A DNA stretch of 46,003 bases from an uncultured Clostridia bacterium (lineage in GTDB: Bacteria; Bacillota_A; Clostridia; TANB77; CAG-508), in the NCBI GenBank assembly GCA_948852375.1, contig CAQOYX010000004.1, forward strand, positions 1 through 46,003. The letters run 5' to 3'. The translations under genes and the position numbers were made by a program. The notes beneath the pieces were generated by a model, which did not search any database, had not been told where the DNA came from, and worked only from the letters and a program-made list of their open reading frames with translations. Positions 30,129 through 37,892 of this stretch are shown piece after piece. How positions within the stretch are numbered: position 1 is the first letter of the stretch; every line of letters begins with the position of its first letter.

Positions 30129-31886
30129 ATGAATATAGAACACACAACCTACGGAGAATTAAATATAAAAAATGTAGGAGAAACAGTAAAACTTGCAGGA
30201 TGGATTGCAAAAATTAGAAACTTAGGAGGAATGACTTTTATAGATTTAAGAGATGAATTTGGAATTACACAAATTGTTATACAAAACAATGAGAAATCTG
30301 AAGATATGTGTAAAAATTTAACAACGGAAAGCTGTATTAAAGTGGAAGGAAATGTTGTAGAAAGAAAAAACAAAAATGATAGAATTCCAACAGGTGAAAT
30401 TGAAATTGTAACAAATAATATTGAAATACTTGGAAAATGCAAAAATGTATTACCATTTGAAGTAAATTCAAATGAATTGAATAGCGTAAGAGAAGATTTA
30501 CGCCTAGAATATAGATTTTTAGAATTAAGAAATGAACATATTCACAAAAATATCTTATTAAGATCAAACATAATGAAAACATTAAGAAATAAAATGGATG
30601 AATTAGGTTTTACAGAGATACAAACACCAATTTTAGCAAATTCTTCACCAGAAGGGGCAAGGGATTTTTTAGTACCAAGTAGATTACACCTAGGTGAATT
30701 TTATGCCTTACCGCAAGCACCACAACAATTTAAACAACTATTAATGGTATCAGGATTTAATAAATATTATCAAATAGCACCATGTTTTAGAGATGAAGAT
30801 CCACGTGCAGATAGAGCACCAGGTGAATTCTATCAATTAGATTTTGAAATGAGTTTTGCTGGTCAAGAAGAGGTGTTTAAAGTATTAGAAGAAGTAGTAC
30901 CAGATGTATTTAGCAAATTTACAACTTGGAAAGTAGATAAGGGACCATTTATACGTATACCATATAAAGAAGCTATGGAAAAATATGGAATAGATAAGCC
31001 AGATTTAAGAAACCCATTAATTATACATGATGTAACAGAAGTATTTGAAAGTACAGAATTTAATGCATTTAAAAATAAAACCGTAAAAGTAATAGCAGTA
31101 GAAACAAAAGAAGAATTACCAAGAAAATTCTTTGATAATATGAGTGAATTTGCAATACAAGAATTAGGAGCAAAAGGACTTGCATGGGCAAAACTTGATA
31201 GTGAAAATGTACTAAATGGGGGTATTTCAAAATTCATTCACGATGTTCAAAAAGAAAAAATAATTAAAATTGCAAAAGTTTGCAAAAGCAGTGCATTATT
31301 CTTTATAGCAGACGAATTAAAAATGGCACAAAAAATAGCAGGTGGAGTAAGAATTGAATTAGGGAAAAGATTAGATTTAATACAAAAAGATGTATATAAA
31401 TTCTGTTTAATTGTAGATTTTCCAATGTATGAATTATCAGATGAAGGGCGTATTGATTTTAACCATAATCCATTTTCAATGCCACAAGGAGGAATTGAAA
31501 GTTTGCAAAATAAAAATCCACTAGATATACTTGCATATCAATATGATTTAGTATGCAATGGATATGAAATGGCATCTGGAGCAGTTAGAAACCATGATCC
31601 AGAATTAATGGTAAAAGCATTTGAAATAGCAGGATACACAAGGAAAGATGTAGAAGAAAAATTTGGAGCATTATTTAATGCTTTCCAATATGGAACACCA
31701 CCACATGCAGGAGCAGCACCAGGACTGGACAGAATGGTAATGTTAATAGCAAATGAAGATAACCTAAGGCAAGTAATAGCATTCCCTAAAAATAAAAAAG
31801 CAAGAGATTTACTTATGAAAGCACCAAGCAATGTTACAAAAGAGCAACTTCGAGATGTTCATATAAAATTAGATAAGGAAGAATAA
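30129..31886 (+). CDS. aspS: aspartyl-tRNA synthetase
   Basis: A 585-residue class II synthetase that charges tRNA-Asp. It has an N-terminal OB anticodon-binding domain (GWIAKIRNLGGMTFIDLRD), motif 2 (CFRDEDPRADR), the bacterial GAD insert and motif 3 (GAAPGLDRMVML). The ATG at 30129 is chosen because the family starts here. An ATG four bases earlier is out of frame. AAGAAAGGG lies upstream. Confidence 0.97.
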   Translation: MNIEHTTYGELNIKNVGETVKLAGWIAKIRNLGGMTFIDLRDEFGITQIVIQNNEKSEDMCKNLTTESCIKVEGNVVERKNKNDRIPTGEIEIVTNNIEILGKCKNVLPFEVNSNELNSVREDLRLEYRFLELRNEHIHKNILLRSNIMKTLRNKMDELGFTEIQTPILANSSPEGARDFLVPSRLHLGEFYALPQAPQQFKQLLMVSGFNKYYQIAPCFRDEDPRADRAPGEFYQLDFEMSFAGQEEVFKVLEEVVPDVFSKFTTWKVDKGPFIRIPYKEAMEKYGIDKPDLRNPLIIHDVTEVFESTEFNAFKNKTVKVIAVETKEELPRKFFDNMSEFAIQELGAKGLAWAKLDSENVLNGGISKFIHDVQKEKIIKIAKVCKSSALFFIADELKMAQKIAGGVRIELGKRLDLIQKDVYKFCLIVDFPMYELSDEGRIDFNHNPFSMPQGGIESLQNKNPLDILAYQYDLVCNGYEMASGAVRNHDPELMVKAFEIAGYTRKDVEEKFGALFNAFQYGTPPHAGAAPGLDRMVMLIANEDNLRQVIAFPKNKKARDLLMKAPSNVTKEQLRDVHIKLDKEE

Positions 31887-31932
31887 TTTAAAATAATAAA
31901 ATATTGTGATTGAAAGTGTAGAATGTTATTAA

Positions 31933-31967
31933 AAATACATCTCTGTAAAAAATAGAGATGTATTTTG
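31933..31967. terminator. bidirectional terminator between aspS and feoB
   Basis: A perfect 12-bp stem (AAATACATCTCT with AGAGATGTATTT) followed by T-rich sequence on the plus strand and A-rich on the other. Confidence 0.78.
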
Positions 31968-31968
31968 T

Positions 31969-32805
31969 TTAGTACGATATATTCCATAAGAAAGTAGTAC
32001 ACATACAAATAACAATACCAAATATAGTAGGAAGTAGAAAAGATATAATAGCCCATTTCCAACTACCAGTTTCTTTTTTTATAGTTAACAAAGTAGTGCT
32101 ACAAGGAAAATGGAGTAAAGTAAAAATCATTACATTAATAGCAGTTAAAATAGTCCAGCCATTTTGAACTAAAATATTGCCAATAGTATAAGTATCATCA
32201 AGGTCTACTAAACTTCCTTTTGCCATATAGCTCATTAAAATAATGGGAAGAACAATTTCATTTGCAGGGATGCCTAAAATAAAAGCAGTTAAAATATAAC
32301 CATCCATGCCCATAAGTTTAGCAAATGGGTCTAAAAATAATGCAATATGTGTTAAAACACTTACTCCACTAAGTTGTATATTTGCAAACAGCCAAATAAC
32401 AATACCAACAGGAGCAGCAACAACAATTGCTCTTCCAAGAACATATAAAGTTCTATCAAGTAATGAACGAACAATAACTTTACCAATTTGAGGTTTCCTA
32501 TATGGAGGAAGCTCCAAAATAAAAGAAGAAGGAATACCTTTTAATATTGTTTTTGATAGAATTTTAGATACTATCAAAGTTAAATAAATTCCAAGCAGTA
32601 TAACAAATAGAACAGTAATAGTAGAAAAAATAGAAGCACTAATACCGCTTGCAATGCTACCAACAAAAATGCTAGCAACCATAATTAAAAAAGGGAATCT
32701 TCCGATTGCATGGAACAAATGTGTTTGTAATAATAGCAATCAAGCGCTCACGAGGAGAATCTATAATTCTACATCCAACAACGCCGAGCAGCGTTACAGC
32801 CAAAC
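31969..32805 (-). pseudogene. feoB: feoB 3' half, separated by the element, with two CGG sites
   Basis: This is the C-terminal membrane part of the ferrous iron transporter FeoB: GFGCNAA, GVVGCRIIDSPRER, NTFVPCN, GRFPFLIMVASIFVG, then the Gate/core helices. It continues the reading frame broken off at 39558. It contains two +1 sites, minus-strand GCT-C-GGC with the extra C at 32786 and AAT-C-GGA with the extra C at 32704. Joined to the 5' half and with all four extra Cs dropped, the total is exactly 715 codons including the stop. As it stands no start codon serves this half. Confidence 0.88.
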
Positions 32806-32819
32806 CCCATGCACATGGT
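32806..32819. repeat. left attachment site (direct repeat copy 1)
   Basis: CCCATGCACATGGT occurs here and again at 39558-39571, exactly at the two break points in feoB. Next to it inside the element is AGTGACAAGATGG. Its near-match AGTGACAAAGTGG lies in inverted orientation at the other end, as expected for arms of serine-recombinase attachment sites. Confidence 0.85.
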
Positions 32820-32960
32820 AGTGACAAGATGGTAGTTTTGGAAAGCGTTGATAGATGTGGAGCTCAGAGATTTGTTAATGTGAGAATTGGTGTGTATTTT
32901 AGATTATGAAATTATCCTTATGCAATTAATACGAATTTATTTGAAAAGGAGAATTTGATT

Positions 32961-33233
32961 ATGGAAAATGAGAAAAATGTATTGGAGAAATGGTTGGAAT
33001 TTAGAGAAGAAGAACTAGAGTGTGGACTAAGTAAGGAAGATAAAAAGCATATGTATGACTTTGAGAAATGTGCAGATATGGTTTTGAACTGTGTGGATGG
33101 AGAAATGTATGAATTTGCAAAGAAAGAATTGGACAAGTTAGAGGAAGATATATTGGACAGCATGGGACATTTTAATAGAAAGTATTACATGGCAGGATTT
33201 AATGATGCATTGGAGATGATACTGAAGATGTAA
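32961..33233 (+). CDS. small acidic helical protein, unknown
   Basis: A 90-residue protein rich in Glu/Lys and predicted all-helical, with no recognised domain. The ATG at 32961 (MENEKNV) is preferred to an in-frame TTG six bases earlier because AAAGGAG lies 10 bases ahead. It is the first gene of the element and has its own terminator. Confidence 0.65.
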   Translation: MENEKNVLEKWLEFREEELECGLSKEDKKHMYDFEKCADMVLNCVDGEMYEFAKKELDKLEEDILDSMGHFNRKYYMAGFNDALEMILKM

Positions 33234-33240
33234 AAATGTA

Positions 33241-33266
33241 AGAAGGTGAAGAGATTTACCTTCTTT
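33241..33266 (+). terminator. intrinsic terminator
   Basis: A 9-bp stem (AGAAGGTGA with TTACCTTCT, one mismatch) followed by TTTT, just after the small acidic gene. Confidence 0.75.
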
Positions 33267-33333
33267 TCGTATACGAGTGGAAGCAAGTAGAAAAAATAAG
33301 ACAATATTCGACAAAATAAACCTCTTCCAAAAT

Positions 33334-33362
33334 TTGACAAAATATGATATGATGTATTTAAT
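33334..33362 (+). promoter_or_regulatory. promoter of the cyclase cluster
   Basis: TTGACA (33334-33339), 17 bases, TTTAAT (33357-33362), 23 bases before the first cyclase. This implies one transcript for all three genes. Confidence 0.65.
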
Positions 33363-33385
33363 ATCTTAATGGGAGAAAAGTATAA

Positions 33386-34738
33386 ATGAATAAAAGTGAA
33401 GTGAATAATACAGAAGATATACTAAAGAAAATTATATTGCAACCAATTGAGACAATAAAATTAGAGGAAACAGTTTTACCTAAAATTGAAGAATTAACAT
33501 ACTCTAACAAATCTTACAAAATAAAATGTTCTATACTATTTATAGATATAAGACAATCTACTCAATTGAGTGATGATCTTACAGACAAGAATATGTTGAA
33601 AATATATAAGAGCTTTATTAGAATGGCGACACAATGTGTTAGATATGCTGGAGGATATACAAGACAATTTCTTGGAGATAGGATAATGGGAATATTTTTA
33701 GACGAATTAAATGAAGAGGAACACATTACTAAAAAATCTTCTGATAAAGCAGTTAGTGCAGCAAGAGAAATGAACACATATATTGATTATGTTTTGAACA
33801 ATTTAATCAGTAAAAATATAGATGGAAAATATATTAAATGTGGAATTGGAATTTCTACAGGAAAAGTGTTATTAGCACAAGTTGGAATGAAAGGTGTTGA
33901 ACAAGACGATAATAAACAGAATGAGAAAGGTGATGTATGGGTAGGTTATACAACAAATCAAGCAAGTAAGTTTGCAGATTTAACTAAAAGCGGAGAGATA
34001 TTTATTGATGAGAATACATATAAAGAATTGTCAGAAGAAAATAAGATATGTGATACAAAGAATTTTTGGAATAAAGAAAAAAGATTAAAAAATAGCGAAA
34101 TATATTCTGGATATATATGTAAAGATATGTATGTTAATAATATTCAAGAGTTGGAAATGAACAAGTTTGAGTACCAAGAAGATATAGAAATAAAAAATGA
34201 ATTAATCGAAGAATTAGAAAATAGAATATTTCATTATTCAATAAAAGAACAAGAACTTAAAAAATTAAAAAATAGCTTAGAACAAGAAAAAACAACAATA
34301 GAAAAATCTAAAAATAGCATAGAGAAAGATAAGAAAGAAGAAAAATATAATTTATTGAAAGAATTATTATCGCAAACATATTTAAAAAATGTAGTAACAG
34401 GGTTGGAAGATTATTGGAATAATAGAATAAAAGATATATTTGATATAGGATATGAACTAAATTATACGAAAAGACAAATTCAAGAAGAAATATGCTTATA
34501 TTTGGCATCTATATATTTTTATATGGAATTATATGATGAAGCATATGAGTATATATTAATACATACAGAGATATCTAATTGGTATTGTGGATATTTAGCA
34601 GAGCAAATAGTAAAAAAAATAAAACTTAAACAAAGATTATTAGATTTACTTCAAATAAAATATAATGAAGCAGAAAGTGCAAAAGAAAAACTAGAGTATC
34701 AAAAGGGGATTAAAGAGTTAAAAGATATAGTATGGTAA
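33386..34738 (+). CDS. class III nucleotide cyclase 1 with coiled-coil tail (PycC-like)
   Basis: A 450-residue protein. A cyclase homology domain spans about residues 45-230: the first metal-binding Asp is in ILFIDIRQST and the second in FLGDRIMGIF, followed by CGIGISTGKVLL and GDVWVGYTTNQASKFADLTK. A long coiled coil (about residues 260-330) and a helical C-terminal domain follow. With a PycTM-like gene immediately downstream, this fits the Pycsar cyclase family, which makes cCMP or cUMP on phage infection. Purine cyclase activity cannot be excluded from sequence. GGGAG lies upstream of the ATG. Confidence 0.8.
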   Translation: MNKSEVNNTEDILKKIILQPIETIKLEETVLPKIEELTYSNKSYKIKCSILFIDIRQSTQLSDDLTDKNMLKIYKSFIRMATQCVRYAGGYTRQFLGDRIMGIFLDELNEEEHITKKSSDKAVSAAREMNTYIDYVLNNLISKNIDGKYIKCGIGISTGKVLLAQVGMKGVEQDDNKQNEKGDVWVGYTTNQASKFADLTKSGEIFIDENTYKELSEENKICDTKNFWNKEKRLKNSEIYSGYICKDMYVNNIQELEMNKFEYQEDIEIKNELIEELENRIFHYSIKEQELKKLKNSLEQEKTTIEKSKNSIEKDKKEEKYNLLKELLSQTYLKNVVTGLEDYWNNRIKDIFDIGYELNYTKRQIQEEICLYLASIYFYMELYDEAYEYILIHTEISNWYCGYLAEQIVKKIKLKQRLLDLLQIKYNEAESAKEKLEYQKGIKELKDIVW

Positions 34739-34748
34739 GGAGAATGAG

Positions 34749-35288
34749 ATGAATAAAGAAGAAAAATTTAGAGAATTAGAAAGAATTGATTTATGGATAA
34801 ACAATGCTGATACTAAAATATCATATTTACTTGCATTTTTAGGAATTATAGCCACTATAATTTTTACTAGTGATAATATGATACAAAAAGTAAAAAAGTG
34901 TTTTGATAATATATTAAAATTAAATGAACAAGACATAGTAAATATACTATCATTAATGCTTGTAATAACAGTTATGGTTTTGGTTATTTTTATAGCAAAG
35001 TGTATTTATCATTTATTAAAAGCAAGCAATGCAAAAGTTAACATTACTAATATAAATACTAATTCAACATTATTCTTTGGATCAATTGCCACAAGTACAA
35101 TAGAAGAATTTAAAGAACAGATAAAAAAGCAGACAGAAGAAGAATTAGAAGATGATATTGTGGAGCAAATATTTATAAATTCTAAAATTTGCAATGAAAA
35201 GATGAAAAATTACAATAAAGCAATTAAATATTTAAAGATATCATTGATAATATTAATAATCGTTATTGGGATTACAGTGGTAATATAA
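34749..35288 (+). CDS. PycTM-like membrane effector
   Basis: A 179-residue protein. The N-terminal IDLWINNADTKISYLLAFLG is the hallmark I associate with the Pycsar transmembrane effector (formerly DUF5706). Membrane segments lie at about residues 26-46, 76-100 and 160-179, with a cytosolic helical region between. In characterised Pycsar systems the cyclic nucleotide activates such effectors to damage the membrane. It lies 10 bases after cyclase 1 and 9 bases before cyclase 2, with AAGGAG overlapping the cyclase 1 stop. Confidence 0.78.
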   Translation: MNKEEKFRELERIDLWINNADTKISYLLAFLGIIATIIFTSDNMIQKVKKCFDNILKLNEQDIVNILSLMLVITVMVLVIFIAKCIYHLLKASNAKVNITNINTNSTLFFGSIATSTIEEFKEQIKKQTEEELEDDIVEQIFINSKICNEKMKNYNKAIKYLKISLIILIIVIGITVVI

Positions 35289-35297
35289 GGAGGCAAA

Positions 35298-36035
35298 ATG
35301 GATTATAACTATATAGATGGTAAGGATAGAATTAAAGAAATATTAAATAATAATGCAGAAATAATAAAAACTAATGTGCCCAAAGATGATAATAAATTTA
35401 CTTATGATAATGGAATTAGAAGTTGGATAGGGGCAATATTTGTAGATATAGTAAAATCTAGTCAACTGATAGAAGAAGAAAATGAATTAATAGTGTCTAA
35501 AATATTAAGAGCTTTTACATCGGAAATTATAGCTATATTAAATAGTAGCAATAATGTAAGAGAAATTGGAATTAGAGGTGATTGTGTATATGGTGTATTT
35601 TCAGCTCCTAAAACAACAGATACATATGAATTGTATCAAATGACTACTTATATAAATTGTTTCATAAAAATGTTGAACGTAATGTTGACTAAGAAAAATT
35701 ATAGAACTATTCAAGTAGGTATAGGTATGAGTATTGGAGAAGACTTAATAGTAAAGGCTGGTCAAAAAGGAACAGGAATCAATGATAAGATATGGATAGG
35801 ACAAGCTGTTGTAGATGCTTGTAATTTAGCAAATATAGCTGGAAGAAATGGAAAAAGTATTATTGGATATTCTAAAATAAGCTATAATAATTTTATACAA
35901 CAAGTGATAGAAAGCAATACGAAGCATACAGCAGAGGATATAAAAGGTTGGTTTAATTATGATGCTAATAATAATGCATATTTTGCAAATATTATAAATA
36001 TTAAATTTGATAAATGGATACAAGATAATCTATAA
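35298..36035 (+). CDS. class III nucleotide cyclase 2 (PycC-like)
   Basis: A 245-residue protein. The two metal Asp motifs are AIFVDIVKSSQ and GIRGDCVYGVF. VGIGMSIGEDLIVKAGQKG and NDKIWIGQAVVDACNLANI follow the pattern of short Pycsar cyclases. It has no coiled-coil tail. TAAGGAGG lies before the ATG, so it is translated with the effector. Having two different cyclases around one effector is unusual. They may form a heterodimer or respond to different triggers. Confidence 0.8.
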   Translation: MDYNYIDGKDRIKEILNNNAEIIKTNVPKDDNKFTYDNGIRSWIGAIFVDIVKSSQLIEEENELIVSKILRAFTSEIIAILNSSNNVREIGIRGDCVYGVFSAPKTTDTYELYQMTTYINCFIKMLNVMLTKKNYRTIQVGIGMSIGEDLIVKAGQKGTGINDKIWIGQAVVDACNLANIAGRNGKSIIGYSKISYNNFIQQVIESNTKHTAEDIKGWFNYDANNNAYFANIINIKFDKWIQDNL

Positions 36036-36133
36036 ATTTGATAGAAAATATTTAAAAAGATTAAAATGTTTCATTTGACAAATTTCAAACAATATGCTAT
36101 TATTTAATTACAAAATAAATGAACTTTGAATAT

Positions 36134-36154
36134 CGCAGTTATTCAAAATTAGTC
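36134..36154 (+). repeat. imperfect 21-bp direct repeat, copy 1
   Basis: CGCAGTTATTCAAAATTAGTC here matches CGCAGTTATTCAATTTTAGTC at 36360-36380 with three differences, 226 bases apart. One lies at a terminator and the other at the start of the small minus-strand ORF. Their role is unknown. Confidence 0.5.
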
Positions 36155-36188
36155 GTACGTGTACCCGTGAATGCACGTACTTTTTTTA
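36155..36188 (+). terminator. terminator of the cyclase cluster
   Basis: A perfect 7-bp stem (GTACGTG with CACGTAC) is followed by a run of T, 120 bases after cyclase 2. Confidence 0.78.
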
Positions 36189-36234
36189 TTACAAAAATAG
36201 AGCAGACCGTGAAATCTACTCTATCGACTAATTA

Positions 36235-36372
36235 TTACTGCTTATCAGTCTTAACTTCTTTGTCATCTGAAATTTGTTTGTGTTGCTCTAATTGTTGCTG
36301 TAGCATAATGTTCTTTTCTTTTTCTAGTATGTACTTATCAACAAAATGCAGAATCAAATCGCAGTTATTCAA
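36235..36372 (-). CDS. 45-residue coiled-coil ORF in the element
   Basis: A TTG start after AAAGGGGGA opens LNNCDLILHFVDKYILEKEK, then NIMLQQQLEQHKQISDD and KEVKTDKQ. Charged and Gln-rich, likely a short coiled coil. The ribosome binding site and clean frame support it, but I do not recognise it. It is convergent with the cyclase cluster. Confidence 0.45.
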   Translation of the reverse strand: MNNCDLILHFVDKYILEKEKNIMLQQQLEQHKQISDDKEVKTDKQ

Positions 36373-36380
36373 TTTTAGTC
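36360..36380 (+). repeat. imperfect 21-bp direct repeat, copy 2
   Basis: Second copy of the repeat at 36134-36154. It overlaps the start of the small minus-strand ORF. A GCCCTTT/AAAGGGC hairpin follows at about 36392-36407. Confidence 0.5.
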
Positions 36381-36663
36381 CCCCTTTCCGCCCTTTAGAA
36401 AGGGCTAGCCTTTCTATTTACGTAAGGTTAATGATTATTCTATTATATTTTGTAAGTAAAATCAAGCATATTTCGAATTTTATACAAAAAAATGTTCTCT
36501 AATATTTCTGTTTCAAAACCAATAATTATTTTACAACTATTCCAAGTTTTACAGTGCAAAAAAGTAGGGAAAAATGATGGTTTTTAGTAAGTATAAAATT
36601 CCATAGGTATAGAAATTATAAAAATATAGAGTATCAATTGTTTTCAAATTTTCATTCCCTACT

Positions 36664-36742
36664 TTGACGTGTCAAGGTATAGATGCACTATCGTAAGATA
36701 GGGAATCTATGCCTCTTAAAAATTTAGAAATAAATTTTTAAG
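36664..36742 (+). ncRNA. hairpin module A, upstream of the MBL gene
   Basis: Three hairpins stand in series: TTGAC/GTCAA; a two-tier stem (GGTATAGAT with ATCTATGCC enclosing CTATC-GTAA-GATAG, a GNRA-type loop); then a perfect 12-bp A/T stem closed by a GAAA loop. There is no T tract after the last stem, so it is not a simple terminator. Module B at 37498 has the same plan with different stem sequences. Unknown function. Confidence 0.5.
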
Positions 36743-36819
36743 ATACAGTACAATTTTGTTTTAGCTTTATTTTTTTGTTAAGTTGTGATATGATAAGAAA
36801 AAATTTGGAGGTATTAGTT

Positions 36820-37476
36820 ATGAAAATTACAAAATTTCCACAATCATGTTTATTAGTCGAAACAAAAGGAAAAAAGATATTAGTCGATCCAGGAACATTA
36901 AAATATAAAGATGAATATTTTGAAATATGGAACAAGGTAGATATTATTCTAATTACACATAAACATCCAGATCATTGTAATACAGAGGTTTTAGAAAAAC
37001 TAAACAAAAATATAAAAATATATTCAACAAAAGAAGTTTCGGAAGCAAATAAAACATTAGATATAAACATTGTAAAAGAAAATGATGTTATTGAATTAGA
37101 TAGTATAAAAGTAGAAGTAGTACATGCAATACATGGATATCAACCATTATTAAAAGGTGGAAAAGAAGTCTATGAAAATGTTGGATATATTATAGATGAT
37201 GGAAAAAATAGATTATATATAACTAGTGATACTATCTGTTTTAAAAATGAATATAAAGCAGATATCTTGTGTGTTCCAGTAACAGGACATGGACTAACAA
37301 TGTCAGCATTTGAAGTTGCATTATATGCAAAAGAAGTAGGAGCTGTTTTAACAATACCAATTCACATGGATAACCCAGCATTTCCACCAGACTATAATTT
37401 TATTAAAGAAATGTTTGAAAAGTATGAAGTAGAATATGAAATATTAGAAAATGATGAAACACTTGAAATAGAATAG
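36820..37476 (+). CDS. MBL-fold metal-dependent hydrolase
   Basis: A 218-residue metallo-beta-lactamase-fold protein with LITHKHPDHC (HxHxDH), a later VVHAIHG, YITSDT and PIHMDNP metal-ligand regions. It is a single-domain UlaG-like enzyme with no signal peptide, so cytosolic. The substrate is unknown. Because some MBL-fold phosphodiesterases (Apyc1) degrade Pycsar messengers, a role in turning over the cyclase product is possible but only an inference. The ATG at 36820 is chosen for GGAGGT at 36806. Hairpin modules lie on both sides. Confidence 0.8.
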   Translation: MKITKFPQSCLLVETKGKKILVDPGTLKYKDEYFEIWNKVDIILITHKHPDHCNTEVLEKLNKNIKIYSTKEVSEANKTLDINIVKENDVIELDSIKVEVVHAIHGYQPLLKGGKEVYENVGYIIDDGKNRLYITSDTICFKNEYKADILCVPVTGHGLTMSAFEVALYAKEVGAVLTIPIHMDNPAFPPDYNFIKEMFEKYEVEYEILENDETLEIE

Positions 37477-37497
37477 TTGAATAGGAAATTCACTGCT

Positions 37498-37570
37498 AGA
37501 GGTAAATGGTGCGGTACCGAAAGGTATCGCATTCTTTGCCTCTTTAAAAATTTTCTTTAGAAATTTTTAA
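37498..37570 (+). ncRNA. hairpin module B, downstream of the MBL gene
   Basis: A two-tier stem: outer AGAGGTAAA with TTTGCCTCT, inner TGCGGTACC-GAAA-GGTATCGCA with a GNRA loop. A 10-bp A/T stem (TTAAAAATTT with AAATTTTTAA) follows directly. The order and shape match module A, while the paired bases differ. Could be a conserved RNA, or hairpin ends of a mobile cassette carrying the MBL gene. Confidence 0.5.
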
Positions 37571-37671
37571 ATATGGGGAGAATCTTGCCAAGTAAATCGC
37601 TGTATATATATTAGAGGGGTTATTGTAATAGTACAAGGTCTTTCTTAATAAATATATAGAGGTGAGGCTTG

Positions 37672-37833
37672 GTGGAAGATAGATATATGAAGCTTAAATT
37701 TGAAAGAGTTATTAATAGAATATTGTATGTGGAAGGTGTAATTGATGAAAAAAAGTATAAGAGAGTATCAAAAAAGCTTGATAAATTGCTATTTAAAGAA
37801 AGTAAGAAAAAATTTACTTCAACCTTGACTTAA
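37672..37833 (+). CDS. 53-residue basic protein upstream of the recombinase
   Basis: A GTG start after AGAGGTGAG opens MEDRYMKLKFERVINRILYV, then EGVIDEKKYKRVSKKLDKLL and a basic tail. Likely helical and possibly a small DNA-binding accessory factor, such as a recombination directionality factor, judging by position only. Confidence 0.55.
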   Translation: MEDRYMKLKFERVINRILYVEGVIDEKKYKRVSKKLDKLLFKESKKKFTSTLT

Positions 37834-37892
37834 TTTAACTTATTCTAATATAATTAAAAAAGTATTAATTGTATAAGAGAAGGGAGGTATAT

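Noticed and set aside
36119..36502. 127-residue plus-strand ORF
   Set aside because: It runs through a terminator and is antisense to a small ORF with a better ribosome binding site. Composition looks non-coding.
36664..37570. Retron or group II intron
   Set aside because: No reverse transcriptase gene is present in the element, and the hairpins lack the recognisable catalytic domain V pattern.
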